In this document: positions 7,937 to 17,812 of the stretch, in pieces
Layout: each line of letters opens with the position of its first letter
How positions within the stretch are numbered: the first letter of the stretch is position 1
Source: Psychrobacillus sp042944905
GTDB lineage: Bacteria; Bacillota; Bacilli; Bacillales_A; Planococcaceae
Reading direction: 5' to 3'
Assembly (NCBI RefSeq): GCF_042944905.1
Contig: NZ_CP168496.1
Coordinates: forward strand, 3,224,001 to 3,288,000
DNA length: 64,000 nt
Translations under genes and position numbers: made by a program
Notes under the pieces: model-generated
The model's database searches: none
Told to the model about the DNA's origin: nothing
The model's input: the letters and a program-made list of their open reading frames with translations, nothing else

Positions 7937-9685
7937 ATGTTTCGTTCTAACATGATGAAAAAACTGCGTGTACAAATAGCCCTTCACTATTTATCTGCAA
8001 GCGCCCTAACCCTCTTGCTAATGGGGGTTATTTTGTTTTATAGCATTTCCTCGCTTGTACTAAGCGAGTCTGCTGCTAGTACAAAGACCGCTGTTGATAA
8101 AAGCGGCATGTACATCGATCTTTATATCGATCGTTTGAAAGCTGTTTCAGGATTACTTGCCAAAAATCCACAGCTTATAAGTTATTTCTCGGACAGGCAG
8201 CGAGATCCAAATACGAAGGAAGATATTCTTTCCACCATTAATACCATAATTGCTTCTGATTCCTTCATAAAATCTGTCATTATTGTTAGTAAGGATGGTC
8301 AAATTCTTTCGAATGAAAGCGGCTTAAATATGAGTATGTCTAGCGATATGATGAAGGAAAACTGGTATATTTCAGCCATAAAAAGCGGAAATACGCCCGT
8401 TCTCACTTCCGCAAGAATGCAGGATTTTACGATGGACAAAGACAATTGGGTCATTTCCATAAGTCGCGAAATAAAAAACAATCAAGGTAATAATATAGGA
8501 GTTCTCTTAATAGACATTGAGTATAAGGTGATTGAAGATTATCTTACTAATCTTGATTTGGGAGAAACGGGTTTTTCCTTTATTCTCAATGACCATTCGG
8601 AAGTAGTTTATCATGCAGATCCTTCATACTTTAAGGATTCTGCAAAACAACTATCACTTCAAGAAATTGTGGCAAATTCAGCCATCTATGATTCAAAAGA
8701 AAATACAATTACCAATACCTATCATCTCAAAAATGCAGATTGGCTACTCGTAGGAGTTTCCTCTCAAGACGGTCTACTTGCAATAAAAAAACAACTCATA
8801 GAAATATTTCTATTGGTTGGATTTGTTTTACTAATTATCGCTTCTTCCAGTGTAGTCGTTTTTGCAGGTAAAATAACTGCCCCTTTCCAAAAGCTTGAGA
8901 AAGCTATGCAAGAAATTGAGAATGGCTTATCAGAAGTGGTGATCGATGAAAAAGGTTGTTATGAATCGCAAAGTCTTGCAAAACATTTTAATATAATGAC
9001 ACATAAAATCGAAAAGCTAATGCAGGAAATTACAGAAAAAGAAAAACATCTAAGATCATCCGAGATCAGTGCATTGCATAGCCAAATTAACCCCCACTTT
9101 TTATATAACACTCTCGATACGATTGTATGGATGGCCGAGTTTAACAATAGTGAAAAGGTAATAGAAATCACAAAAGCACTAGCACAGTTTTTCCGCCTAT
9201 CTCTTAGCGGTGGGAACGAATTGACAACTGTAGAGTATGAGCTTGAACATGTAAAACAATACCTTTTCATTCAAAAAGAGCGATACGGAGAAAAGCTTGC
9301 ATATAACTTTAACTGTGACGATTCTTTATTAAATCTAGAAATACCTAAAATAATTGTACAACCTCTTGTTGAAAATGCATTATATCACGGCATACGAGGC
9401 CTTAATAAACAAGGGCATATACAAGTAAGTGCGGTAGAAAGCGGAGAAGATATTCTCCTTACCGTAAAAGATAATGGTGAAGGCTTTGATGTAACTAAAA
9501 TAGATATGAAAGCAACTGATAAAATCGCTAAGCTTGGGGGGGTTGGCATTAAGAACGTAGATCAGCGTATTAAGCTTTATTATGGCAAGGATTACGGCAT
9601 TACGATTGATTCAACTTTAGGTAGTGGTACAACCATAATTATTAAAATTGCAAAGAAAATCACACATTTAACCAGCGACCTATAA
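7937..9685 (+). CDS. YesM-type sensor histidine kinase
   Basis: 582 residues: membrane helix ~17-38, extracellular dCache-like sensor ~40-280, second helix ~284-310, HAMP linker ~310-365, His_kinase domain with phospho-His in INPHFLYNTLD (~residue 388), and HATPase_c with N-box VENALYHG and GGVGIKNVDQR. This is the architecture of LytS/YesM kinases. A GAGGGA site precedes the ATG. Together with the upstream regulator it forms one unit ended by a hairpin at 9703-9738. The ligand is unknown; no sugar transporter or binding protein is adjacent, unlike most family members. Confidence 0.9.
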   Translation: MFRSNMMKKLRVQIALHYLSASALTLLLMGVILFYSISSLVLSESAASTKTAVDKSGMYIDLYIDRLKAVSGLLAKNPQLISYFSDRQRDPNTKEDILSTINTIIASDSFIKSVIIVSKDGQILSNESGLNMSMSSDMMKENWYISAIKSGNTPVLTSARMQDFTMDKDNWVISISREIKNNQGNNIGVLLIDIEYKVIEDYLTNLDLGETGFSFILNDHSEVVYHADPSYFKDSAKQLSLQEIVANSAIYDSKENTITNTYHLKNADWLLVGVSSQDGLLAIKKQLIEIFLLVGFVLLIIASSSVVVFAGKITAPFQKLEKAMQEIENGLSEVVIDEKGCYESQSLAKHFNIMTHKIEKLMQEITEKEKHLRSSEISALHSQINPHFLYNTLDTIVWMAEFNNSEKVIEITKALAQFFRLSLSGGNELTTVEYELEHVKQYLFIQKERYGEKLAYNFNCDDSLLNLEIPKIIVQPLVENALYHGIRGLNKQGHIQVSAVESGEDILLTVKDNGEGFDVTKIDMKATDKIAKLGGVGIKNVDQRIKLYYGKDYGITIDSTLGSGTTIIIKIAKKITHLTSDL

Positions 9686-9702
9686 TAGTCTAACAATATA
9701 CA

Positions 9703-9745
9703 AGACCCTAACACAATTTAAATAATGTGTTAGGGTCTCTCTATT
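9703..9745 (+). terminator. Terminator of the first YesN/YesM pair
   Basis: Perfect 13-bp stem (9703-9715 with 9726-9738), 10-nt AT loop, followed by a weakly T-rich tail. Confidence 0.75.
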
Positions 9746-9866
9746 GTAAAGAAAAGAAAAAATTTCTCTAATCTCTTGCCTAATTGATTTGTTTCCACTA
9801 TCGATAAAGTACTTAGATTCTTAATTTAGTTGGAATAATCCAGCTTTTAGTTAAATAGGACAAACT

Positions 9867-9908
9867 AAAACCCTCCACCGTTTGATTTCTCATACGGTAA
9901 AGGGTTTT
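9867..9908 (-). terminator. Terminator of YcdB/YcdC-SLH gene 1
   Basis: AAAACCCT (9867-9874) pairs with AGGGTTTT (9901-9908), with an inner CCGT/ACGG stem. It lies directly downstream of the minus-strand gene. Confidence 0.75.
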
Positions 9909-9922
9909 GAAATGATTGATAG

Positions 9923-12160
9923 TTAATAATAACGTAGGCTATTTCCTTTTTCAGATATTTCATGTGCTAGCAGGATAATTGAAACAGCTAATTCTGCATA
10001 CGTCGCTTCTCGATCTGGGTAAAAGTTATTTTGATCGGTCTTTAATAATCCCATTGAGTTTGCTAAAGCAACATAACCAGCGTATTCTGGTTTCACCTTA
10101 TTTGCATCGGCAAAGTCAAGTTTATAAATACTACTATTTCTTGCTGCTTGGTCTAGTCCTAGAACTCGGATATACCAAACTGCTAGTTCTTCTTTTTTAA
10201 TTGGAGATTCAAAATCGAAGTTTTGGTTATTTGGTTTTATAATACCCGCTTCAACCGCACGTTCGACCACTTGGTATAAAGGATGTTTAGGGTCTATATT
10301 TTTAAACGTTTGAGTCTTATTTTCTGTTTCATTATTATATCTGTTGTAAAAATAAGTAAGTGAATTCATCAACACTTTTAGTGCTTCTCCTTTTGAAACA
10401 GAAGCATCACCATTAAATTTTTTAGTATCTTTAATATCTAAAACTTTAGCATTCATAAGATAATTAAGTTCCTCTGCTGCCCAAGGATGAGAAATAGTAG
10501 ACGAACTTTTTCCATTATATAAGCTATTCCATTCCCCTGAATTAGCATCTAAAAAACTAAATGCATCTTCATTAAATGATGGCATATACACTAGATCATA
10601 GTGAAGATTGTCTTTTTTATTATCTGATTTCATATAATTAAGTTTTAAGCTTAATGTCTTTTTCAAAATTGCTTTTGCATCCTCTGGAGAAATAACCTTA
10701 TCATTAGATGGCCATTTTTCTACATCTTGAGAATTGACATTAAGGCTCTTTAAAGCACCATCTCCGCCTATGCTTACATAAATTTGATCACCCATAACAA
10801 CTAAACCATTTACAATTCGAGGGAAAGAGAAATTATAAGTGCCTTGTCTCTCTTCAAAATAAGGTTCGTCTACTGGTAGTGCATAGTCGTGTAGATAAGA
10901 TGGAACCCACTCTTTTAAATATTTTATAGCTTGAGTGAGCGCTTCTTTTTCAGTAAGAGATTTCTCTTCTTTAGATTTCTCTCCATATTGTTCTAGGAGG
11001 TCGCTAGTCATATCATTGTACTGAACAATCTCACCTGTCTGTTTATTTATTTCAAGACTCGTTCCAGATCCACCATTTGCATATTGGTACATATATTGAA
11101 TACTAAATACTTCTTGTCCGTTGTAATTTTTTATTTCTTCAACCGATTGAATGTTTAATTTTACTTTATCGGATTTAATGAAGAGCAACTGTTCAGCTAT
11201 TTTCTTTGCTTGTTCTAAAGTCATTCCTTTTTGTTTTGGTGGAAGTACTTTAGTTGAAATCTTTTCGATTTTTGTTTTGTTAGGAAATTCTTCTGAATAT
11301 CCGTTTGTAGTTAGCCACTTTCCAGTTGAAGCATGAACTCCACGCAAATTTGTTGTAGGTTGATAAACGAGTTGAACACTACGGTCACCGGTTCGATAAT
11401 CATTATTAATTTGGTATTGCAAATCAACAGATAGATTTTCTTTCATTTTTTCTAATATCTCATTTTTATCTTTTATTTGTTTTGCATCATCAAAGGTAAA
11501 AGCTTTCTTTTGCATAGGATTTCTAGAAAAATTGACGATTTCACCATCGCCTTGAACCGTTATTTCTATTCTTTGATCGTTAATGGATATTTGATTTTTC
11601 GTATGAGCAAAAGAAAAGGAATAACGAATTGGTTCTGATAGCAGTTGGCTTGGATAATAATTTAAAGGGTCTGTTTCTAGCTGATATTCGGCTCCCCCTA
11701 AAAATTTCTTAACAAAATCGCTTGCAATTTTTCTAGCATCGTCTTTTGAAACCTTTGCAGGGAATAAAGATTCTTTTTCAACTGGTGGCTGGTAGTAAAA
11801 TTGCTCAATGTCTAATTCCTCACCAACAAATGTAACACCACCATGCACTTGTTTTCCATTTACTGTCTTATGGAAAGATAAATTATAACGTAACGTACCA
11901 TCATCTTCGGGATAATAGCGACCACCACTATTCATATAGAAATCACTATTCGATAGAAAATCAAACTTTTTTGGAAACAACTCATGAAGCCTCTTAATTA
12001 AATCATTTTTTGAGAAAACCTTTTCTGTGGCAGCTAGCTGAACCCGCACTTTTTCTGGTTGTCCATTCACTGAAGTTGAAGCATGTGCCATAGACGAAAA
12101 CATTCCAAGAGATAACGCTGAAGAAGTTAATAAAATTCCAAATTTCTTTAAATTATACAA
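9923..12160 (-). CDS. Secreted YcdB/YcdC-type protein with SLH anchor, copy 1
   Basis: 745 residues. TTG start with AGGAGG 8 nt upstream. A signal peptide (residues 1-28, ending AHA) is followed by repeated PepSY/YcdB-YcdC-like blocks (~45-560; recurring motifs such as YNLSF-NGK, EEAKKIAE, TGEIVQYND) and three S-layer-homology repeats at ~565-740 (for example SHPWAAEELNYLMNAKVLD, SKGEALKVLMN). SLH repeats bind secondary cell-wall polymer, so it is displayed on the surface. YcdB/YcdC/PepSY domains are often thought to modulate peptidases or cell-wall enzymes, but no catalytic residues are evident. The next gene is a clear paralog. Confidence 0.85.
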   Translation of the reverse strand: MYNLKKFGILLTSSALSLGMFSSMAHASTSVNGQPEKVRVQLAATEKVFSKNDLIKRLHELFPKKFDFLSNSDFYMNSGGRYYPEDDGTLRYNLSFHKTVNGKQVHGGVTFVGEELDIEQFYYQPPVEKESLFPAKVSKDDARKIASDFVKKFLGGAEYQLETDPLNYYPSQLLSEPIRYSFSFAHTKNQISINDQRIEITVQGDGEIVNFSRNPMQKKAFTFDDAKQIKDKNEILEKMKENLSVDLQYQINNDYRTGDRSVQLVYQPTTNLRGVHASTGKWLTTNGYSEEFPNKTKIEKISTKVLPPKQKGMTLEQAKKIAEQLLFIKSDKVKLNIQSVEEIKNYNGQEVFSIQYMYQYANGGSGTSLEINKQTGEIVQYNDMTSDLLEQYGEKSKEEKSLTEKEALTQAIKYLKEWVPSYLHDYALPVDEPYFEERQGTYNFSFPRIVNGLVVMGDQIYVSIGGDGALKSLNVNSQDVEKWPSNDKVISPEDAKAILKKTLSLKLNYMKSDNKKDNLHYDLVYMPSFNEDAFSFLDANSGEWNSLYNGKSSSTISHPWAAEELNYLMNAKVLDIKDTKKFNGDASVSKGEALKVLMNSLTYFYNRYNNETENKTQTFKNIDPKHPLYQVVERAVEAGIIKPNNQNFDFESPIKKEELAVWYIRVLGLDQAARNSSIYKLDFADANKVKPEYAGYVALANSMGLLKTDQNNFYPDREATYAELAVSIILLAHEISEKGNSLRYY

Positions 12161-12309
12161 GATAACCCTCCTATTCCAGTAGTAATTAAATTGTACACTA
12201 GATTATGTAAAATGAAAACGATTACTTTTATTTTTTCATCTCTATTGGTAATTGCAAAAATCTCTATAACGTCTATGGTAGTTGGAGAGGAAACATTCAT
12301 TTAAAATAT

Positions 12310-12356
12310 AAAAAGAGACTTTCTATCTAATACATGGATTAGATAGAAAACCTCTT
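12310..12356 (-). terminator. Terminator of YcdB/YcdC-SLH gene 2
   Basis: A 12-bp perfect stem (12320-12331 with 12338-12349) is extended by AAGAG/CTCTT on the outside and followed on the minus strand by a T-tract. The terminator at 14801-14850 has nearly the same sequence. Confidence 0.8.
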
Positions 12357-12426
12357 AAGCGTTTGCATCTTAATATTTCTAATATCTCTCTATTGAAATC
12401 TGTCTAGGATGGATGGTTTCGTTTAA

Positions 12427-14658
12427 TTAATATCTGAAACTATTTCGATTTTCAGAAATTTCATGGGCAAGAAGAATTGTTGAAACTGCTAACTCTGCAT
12501 ATGACACTTCTTGGGCAGGGTTGAATTGATTATTATCCATTTTAAATAAACCAATAGCGTTTGCTATAGCAACATAGCCCGAATACTCTTTTTGAACCTT
12601 ATTTGCATCTGCAAAATCAAGTTTGTAAATATTACTATATTTAGCCGATTGCTCTTGACCTAGTACTCTTATATACCATGCAGCTAATTCTTCTCTTGTG
12701 ATAGGAGTATCCACATCAAAGCTTTTACTATTTGGTTTAATTACGCCCATATCTACTGCACGTTCTATCGCTTGGTATAAAGGATGTTTAGGGTCAATGT
12801 TATCAAACGTTTGTTTTTTATTTTCGTTATTAGAATAATACATACCTTCGTAGAAATAAGTGAGGGAATTTAACAATACTTTTAAAGCTTCCCCTTTTGA
12901 GATAGCGGCATCGCCGTTAAATTTTTTAATATCTTTAACATCTAATATTTTGGCGCTAATCAGATAGTTTAATTCTTCTTCAGCCCAAGGATGTGAAATT
13001 GCATCTGGACTTTTTCCATTGTCTAAGCTACTCCATTCTCCTGTAGTAGCATCTAAAAAGCTAAATGAGTTTTCGTTAAAAACAGGTACATATACTAAAT
13101 CATAATGATTTTTTTTGTCTTGCATTGGTTTGAGATAAGTAATTTTTAAGCTTAGGGACTCTTTTAATTTTGCTAACGCCTCTTTTTCAGTAATTACTTT
13201 ATCTATTGAAGGCCATTTTTCCATTTCTTGATAATTGATATACAAGTTATTTAAAGAACCGTCTCCTGCAATACTTACGTTAATTTGATCTCCAATCACC
13301 ATAATGCCATTTACCACTCTTGGAAAAGAGAAGTTATAGGATTGCTGCATGTCATCAAAATAAGCGTCGTCTACCGGATAGGCATAATTGTGTAGATAGG
13401 ATGGTATCATCTCTTTTACATATTTTACTGCTTGTGTAAGCGCTTCTTTTTGCGTCAGCAACTTCTCTTTATTCGGTTTTTCTCCATTTTGTTGTAAGAT
13501 GTCCCTTGTGATATCGTAATATTGAATAATTTCACCGGTACTCTTATTAATTTCCAAACTTGTTCCACGTCCACCATTCGCATAGTCATACATATAGTCC
13601 ACACGGATTACATTCTGGCCGTTATAATTTTGAACTTCGTCTATTGCGTTAATAGTAAGTTTAATTTTATCCGGCTTGGATTTTGATTGGATAAATTTTT
13701 CTGCAATTTTCTTTGCCTCTTCTAAAGTAACTCCTTTATGTTTTGGCGGAATTGGTTTCGCTGAAATCTTTTCCAGTTTTGTTTTCTTTGGACTTTCTTT
13801 TAAGTAACCATTTGAAGTAAGCCACTTACCAGTAGAAGCTTGAATTCCTTGTATTTGGGACGATGGTTGGTAAACGAGCTTAACTCGCCGTTCACCTGTT
13901 CTGTAGTCCATATCTAACTGATATTGTAACTCAATAGAAAGATTTTCTTTCACTTTCTTTAATAGCTTATCTTTATCTAGTAATTGTTTAGTAGCTTCAA
14001 AAGTAGCAGGTCTTTTATAAGGGTTCATGTAAAAGTTAGTCACTTCTCCATTTCCTAGAACAGTTATCTCCATTCTTTGATCAGAAATGGGTACTTTGTT
14101 TTTGGTGCGAGTAAAGGAAAAGTTATAACGAATTGGCTCTGTTAAAATTTGTTGAGGATAATAGTTAAAAGAGTCCGTTTCTAGTTGATATTCTTCGTCC
14201 GTAATAAATTTTTTCATAAATTCATTTGCAATTTTTCTTGCCTCTTCTTTGGATACTTTTGCAGGAAATAATGCATCTTTTTCATTCGTTGGTTGAAAAT
14301 AAAACTGTTCGATTTCTAAATTCTCTCCTATAAATCCAACGTTACCGTACACGGATTTGCCATTGAGCAACTTATTGAAGGATAAATTATACCGTACCTC
14401 TTTATCATCATAATAATAGTAACCGGTTCCCATTTGAAAATCACTAGCTGTTAAATAGTCAAACTGTTTTGGGAATAGTTCTTGAAATCTCTTGATTAAA
14501 TCACTTTTGGTGAAAACTTTTTCGGTAGCCGCTACTTGAATTTGGATTTTTTGTGGTGCTTCATTTCCTGTTGGAGAAGCATATGCAATGGTTGATAACA
14601 TTCCTAGTGATAATACGAAAGAAGTTAGTGCAAAACTAAATTTCTTTAACTTAGCCAA
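12427..14658 (-). CDS. Secreted YcdB/YcdC-type protein with SLH anchor, copy 2
   Basis: 743 residues when started at the TTG at 14658. An open frame reaches 14757, but AGGAGG 7 nt before the TTG, the following signal peptide (KLKKFSFALTSFVLSLGM) and the alignment with copy 1, which also uses TTG after AGGAGG, favour this start. The domain order is the same: signal peptide, YcdB/YcdC/PepSY-like repeats to ~560 and three SLH repeats at the C-terminus. Sequence similarity to copy 1 is high along the whole length, so the two arose by tandem duplication and have since diverged. They do not share an obvious operon: a terminator lies between them. Confidence 0.86.
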   Translation of the reverse strand: MAKLKKFSFALTSFVLSLGMLSTIAYASPTGNEAPQKIQIQVAATEKVFTKSDLIKRFQELFPKQFDYLTASDFQMGTGYYYYDDKEVRYNLSFNKLLNGKSVYGNVGFIGENLEIEQFYFQPTNEKDALFPAKVSKEEARKIANEFMKKFITDEEYQLETDSFNYYPQQILTEPIRYNFSFTRTKNKVPISDQRMEITVLGNGEVTNFYMNPYKRPATFEATKQLLDKDKLLKKVKENLSIELQYQLDMDYRTGERRVKLVYQPSSQIQGIQASTGKWLTSNGYLKESPKKTKLEKISAKPIPPKHKGVTLEEAKKIAEKFIQSKSKPDKIKLTINAIDEVQNYNGQNVIRVDYMYDYANGGRGTSLEINKSTGEIIQYYDITRDILQQNGEKPNKEKLLTQKEALTQAVKYVKEMIPSYLHNYAYPVDDAYFDDMQQSYNFSFPRVVNGIMVIGDQINVSIAGDGSLNNLYINYQEMEKWPSIDKVITEKEALAKLKESLSLKITYLKPMQDKKNHYDLVYVPVFNENSFSFLDATTGEWSSLDNGKSPDAISHPWAEEELNYLISAKILDVKDIKKFNGDAAISKGEALKVLLNSLTYFYEGMYYSNNENKKQTFDNIDPKHPLYQAIERAVDMGVIKPNSKSFDVDTPITREELAAWYIRVLGQEQSAKYSNIYKLDFADANKVQKEYSGYVAIANAIGLFKMDNNQFNPAQEVSYAELAVSTILLAHEISENRNSFRY

Positions 14659-14800
14659 TATAATCCTCCTGTTCCAGTTGTGTATTAATTGAGTTCTAAA
14701 CACTGTAAAATAGAATCGATTTTTCATGATTCCCTTTCTAATGGCAATTGGAAGCAATTCTATAGAGTCTATGAATGATCGATCGGAAACATTCCATTAA

Positions 14801-14850
14801 AATAAAAAAAGAGATTTTCTATCTAATATTTGGATTAGGTAGAAAATCTT
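14801..14850 (-). terminator. Terminator of the DUF1292 gene
   Basis: 16-bp stem with one G-U pair (14812-14827 with 14834-14849) and a T-tract on the minus strand. It closely resembles the terminator at 12310-12356. Confidence 0.8.
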
Positions 14851-14914
14851 ATAATTGTTCGCTTATTTCGATAAAATCCTGAAAGGCACCTTTCTTATTG
14901 CTTAAGTATTCCTT

Positions 14915-15193
14915 TTATCCAGCTTCTAGCATTACTAAAAAAGTTGCAGATACTTTTTCATACTCTTCGTCCGTTTCTAGTTCTGCTAGCTCCTCACCAT
15001 CTACAATTCGGAAAAAAAATACACCTACCTCTTTCTCGTTTTTTTCTTGCCCATCATCTGCAAATGCAAAAGCCGCATATTCCTTATCTTCTATAGTAAG
15101 TAGACCGATCACTTCAATTTTTTGCTTCTGATTATCTCGATCCATCACCGAAAGAATATCGCCAACCTCAATGCTTCCCATTTTCTCTATCAT
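14915..15193 (-). CDS. DUF1292 (YrzB-like) protein, copy 1
   Basis: 92 residues, strongly acidic. The pattern of a short beta domain (VEVGDILSVMD-like start, IEVIGLLTIEDKEYAAF, VFFFRIVDGEELAELETDEEYEKV) is that of DUF1292 proteins common in Firmicutes. Their function is not established. AGGAGGG lies upstream of the ATG. A second copy is encoded at 22266-22541. Confidence 0.85.
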   Translation of the reverse strand: MIEKMGSIEVGDILSVMDRDNQKQKIEVIGLLTIEDKEYAAFAFADDGQEKNEKEVGVFFFRIVDGEELAELETDEEYEKVSATFLVMLEAG

Positions 15194-15365
15194 TACAAAA
15201 CCCTCCTAAAATTTTCATTCCATTAAAGCTTCCAAATTAGTCTACCCTTCGAATGTTCGATTCATCCAAAAGAATATAGAAAAATAAATGGCAAATGACA
15301 ACTAAATTAGTCTGGTAAGCAATCAATTCACCAGTTGCTCTAGCGCCCCTGTACTCAATGGATTA

Positions 15366-15421
15366 TAAAAAAAGCATGGGATAAAGAGAGAGTTAAAAAC
15401 TCTTCCTTTACCACCATGCTT
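15366..15421 (-). terminator. Terminator of the amino acid ABC operon
   Basis: AAGCATGG with CCATGCTT outer stem plus an inner AGAG/CTCT pairing; on the minus strand it ends in seven T. It follows the permease stop codon. Confidence 0.8.
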
Positions 15422-15438
15422 CATTGTATTTGTAAATA

Positions 15439-16089
15439 CTAAACTTTCGTTTGAAGATTGAACCTTTTTTCCATTTTGCTAAACGCATAAGTGAAGAGTA
15501 ACACTAGTACTAAGTAGAACACCCCAGTAACCATGTATGTTTCCAGTGGTCGGTAGTTTGCTCCCGCAATAGACATTGTCGTTCCCCATAAATCAGACAT
15601 TCCTATATAAGCAACTAATGCTGATTCTTTCAACAATATAATAAACTGATTTCCTAATGGAGGAATGGCGCGTTTGAAAGCTTGAGGCAAAATAATTCTT
15701 CTCATGCCTAGTGGATATGTCATTCCCACTGAACGAGCGGCTTCCATTTGGCCTTTATCAATTGATTGTATAGATCCTCGAAATATTTCAGAAATATAGG
15801 CTCCATTATGTACAGCCAACGCGATTACACCCGCCCAAAACTGAGGTAATGTAAGAATAGAAGAAATACCAAAATAAAGAATACAAATTTGGACAATCAT
15901 AGGCGTTCCGCGAACTATCGCCAAATAAATATATGCAAAATAATTTAAAACTTTTATGTTAGCAATACTGAAAAAAGCAATCAGCAGACCAATCAAACTC
16001 CCTAAAATTAAAGAGCATACAGTCACTCCGAGTGTTACAAGTAGCGCATCAAATAATACACCATAATTTGAACTAAAAATTTCTAACAT
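15439..16089 (-). CDS. Polar amino acid ABC transporter permease
   Basis: 216 residues, about five membrane helices, with the HisM/GlnP-type permease signature region (SEIFRGSIQSIDKGQMEAARS) that contacts the ATPase. It is the last gene of an operon running amidohydrolase, ATPase, binding protein, permease. As usual for this family, one permease probably forms a homodimer. The 148 bp before it contain no gene. Confidence 0.9.
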   Translation of the reverse strand: MLEIFSSNYGVLFDALLVTLGVTVCSLILGSLIGLLIAFFSIANIKVLNYFAYIYLAIVRGTPMIVQICILYFGISSILTLPQFWAGVIALAVHNGAYISEIFRGSIQSIDKGQMEAARSVGMTYPLGMRRIILPQAFKRAIPPLGNQFIILLKESALVAYIGMSDLWGTTMSIAGANYRPLETYMVTGVFYLVLVLLFTYAFSKMEKRFNLQTKV

Positions 16090-16237
16090 GTTATACCACC
16101 CACTCTGATTATAGAATATTCCATTGAAAAATTATTAAAGCCTTCACAGCTAAAGCAGTTATCTCAATAACCATTATTAATAAGAAGAAAGGACTTTTTA
16201 TAGCCCTTCTATTTTGAACTTCAATAAAGATTATTTA

Positions 16238-17041
16238 TTATTTGGTTTCATCCATCAGATTGAAGCCAAACCATTTCATACTAATTTTTTCATATGTTCC
16301 GTCAGCAATAATTTCTGCTAAAGCTTTATTTATTTTGTCTGTTAATTCCTGGTTATCTTTGTTCACAGCAATTGCTTGCTCATTAATTCCAATTAAATCA
16401 CCAACAGGTTTAACTTTTAATTTACCAGTATCAATTGCCATTTGCCCAAAAATATTATCAGCAACTACTGCTTCCACGCGGCCTGTCTCTAAATCCATTA
16501 AAGCTCCGATGTCCCCTTGTGGATAAGTTATTACATTCGCTTTATCTGTTAACTTTAGAGCGTCCTGCTCATAATTCGTTGCTGGTGTAGTCCCAATTTT
16601 CTTTCCTTTTGCATCGTCAGCAGACTTAATATCGGTATTATCTTCGCTAACAAATATTTGCGAACCTGAACGATAATAAGTATCAGTGAAATTTACTACT
16701 TTCAATCGTTCTGGCGTTATCGTCATACTTCCTAGAATTGCATCAAACTTTTTATCAATTAGACCTTGTATCATGGTTTCAAATGGGAACGTAATTGATT
16801 TTGCTGTCATTCCCATTTTTTCAGCTAATGCTTCACCAATTTCCACATCAAAACCTGTTAATTTACCATCTTCCTTATAGTTAAATGGTTTATATAAACC
16901 ACTCATTGCATATACAAATTCTTCTTTTTTCTCTGTTTTTTCACCTGACTTTTCGGCGTCTTTCCCTGAGCTACATCCGAATAGTAATGCTGAAACCAAT
17001 AGAATTGTTGACATTAGACTTATCACTTTTTTCTTTTTCAT
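16238..17041 (-). CDS. Amino acid ABC transporter substrate-binding lipoprotein
   Basis: 267 residues. Lipoprotein signal peptide with Cys23 (LLFGC), then an SBP_bac_3 fold: YKPFNYKEDGKLTGFDVEIGEAL near the start, ILGSMTITPERLKVVNFTDTYY in the middle, and KKIGTTPATNYEQDA. These are hallmarks of polar amino acid binding proteins (Gln/His/Cys group); the exact ligand cannot be read from the sequence. It overlaps the functional unit of the neighbouring ATPase (3-nt gap) and permease. Confidence 0.9.
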   Translation of the reverse strand: MKKKKVISLMSTILLVSALLFGCSSGKDAEKSGEKTEKKEEFVYAMSGLYKPFNYKEDGKLTGFDVEIGEALAEKMGMTAKSITFPFETMIQGLIDKKFDAILGSMTITPERLKVVNFTDTYYRSGSQIFVSEDNTDIKSADDAKGKKIGTTPATNYEQDALKLTDKANVITYPQGDIGALMDLETGRVEAVVADNIFGQMAIDTGKLKVKPVGDLIGINEQAIAVNKDNQELTDKINKALAEIIADGTYEKISMKWFGFNLMDETK

Positions 17042-17044
17042 TAT

Positions 17045-17782
17045 TTATACCCTCCCAGGTGTTAAAATTCTATTTAAAAATTGTTTCGTACGTTCATTTT
17101 GCGGATTGTCAAAAAAAGTATCCGGATGACCTTGTTCTAAAATTTGTCCTTTATCTAGAAAAACAACATGATCTCCAACTTCCCGTGCAAAACCCATTTC
17201 GTGCGTCACCACAACCATAGTCATTCCGCTTGTTGCAAGTTTCTTCATCACTTGCAATACTTCCCCTACTAATTCAGGATCTAAAGCAGATGTTGGTTCA
17301 TCAAATAACATCACTTTCGGCTCCATAGCGAGCGCTCTTGCAATAGCCACCCTTTGTTTTTGTCCTCCTGATAAGCTATCAGGATAGACATTTGCTTTAT
17401 CACTTAGGCCTACTTTTTCCAACAAATTCAAAGCAAGTGCTTTTGCTTTGTCCGGTTTTTGTTTTTTCACATAAATAGGTGCTTCAATAATATTTTCTAA
17501 AACCGTCTTATGAGGAAATAAATTAAAATGTTGAAAAACCATACCTACTTCTGAACGAACTTTATTTAAATCCGTTTTATCAGGTACCATATGCTTCCCT
17601 TGAATCCAAATTTCTCCTTCATCATACACTTCTAAAAAATTTAGGCAGCGAAGCAAAGTACTTTTACCAGAGCCGCTTGCCCCTATTAAAACAACAACAT
17701 CTTTTTCCTTTACAGTCAAATCGATGCCATTCAATACCTTTAAGGAACCAAATGATTTAACGAGTTTTTTTACTTGAATCAT
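17045..17782 (-). CDS. Polar amino acid ABC transporter ATP-binding protein
   Basis: 245 residues: Walker A GASGSGKST (34-42), Q-loop VFQHFNLFPH, signature LSGGQKQR, Walker B VMLFDEPTS and switch His in VVVTHEMGFA. This is the GlnQ/TcyC type of ATPase that drives the permease encoded downstream. The gene lies 30 nt after the amidohydrolase gene and 3 nt before the binding-protein gene. Confidence 0.93.
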   Translation of the reverse strand: MIQVKKLVKSFGSLKVLNGIDLTVKEKDVVVLIGASGSGKSTLLRCLNFLEVYDEGEIWIQGKHMVPDKTDLNKVRSEVGMVFQHFNLFPHKTVLENIIEAPIYVKKQKPDKAKALALNLLEKVGLSDKANVYPDSLSGGQKQRVAIARALAMEPKVMLFDEPTSALDPELVGEVLQVMKKLATSGMTMVVVTHEMGFAREVGDHVVFLDKGQILEQGHPDTFFDNPQNERTKQFLNRILTPGRV

Positions 17783-17812
17783 AGAGCTTCGCTTCCTTCA
17801 CTGTTCAAAATA

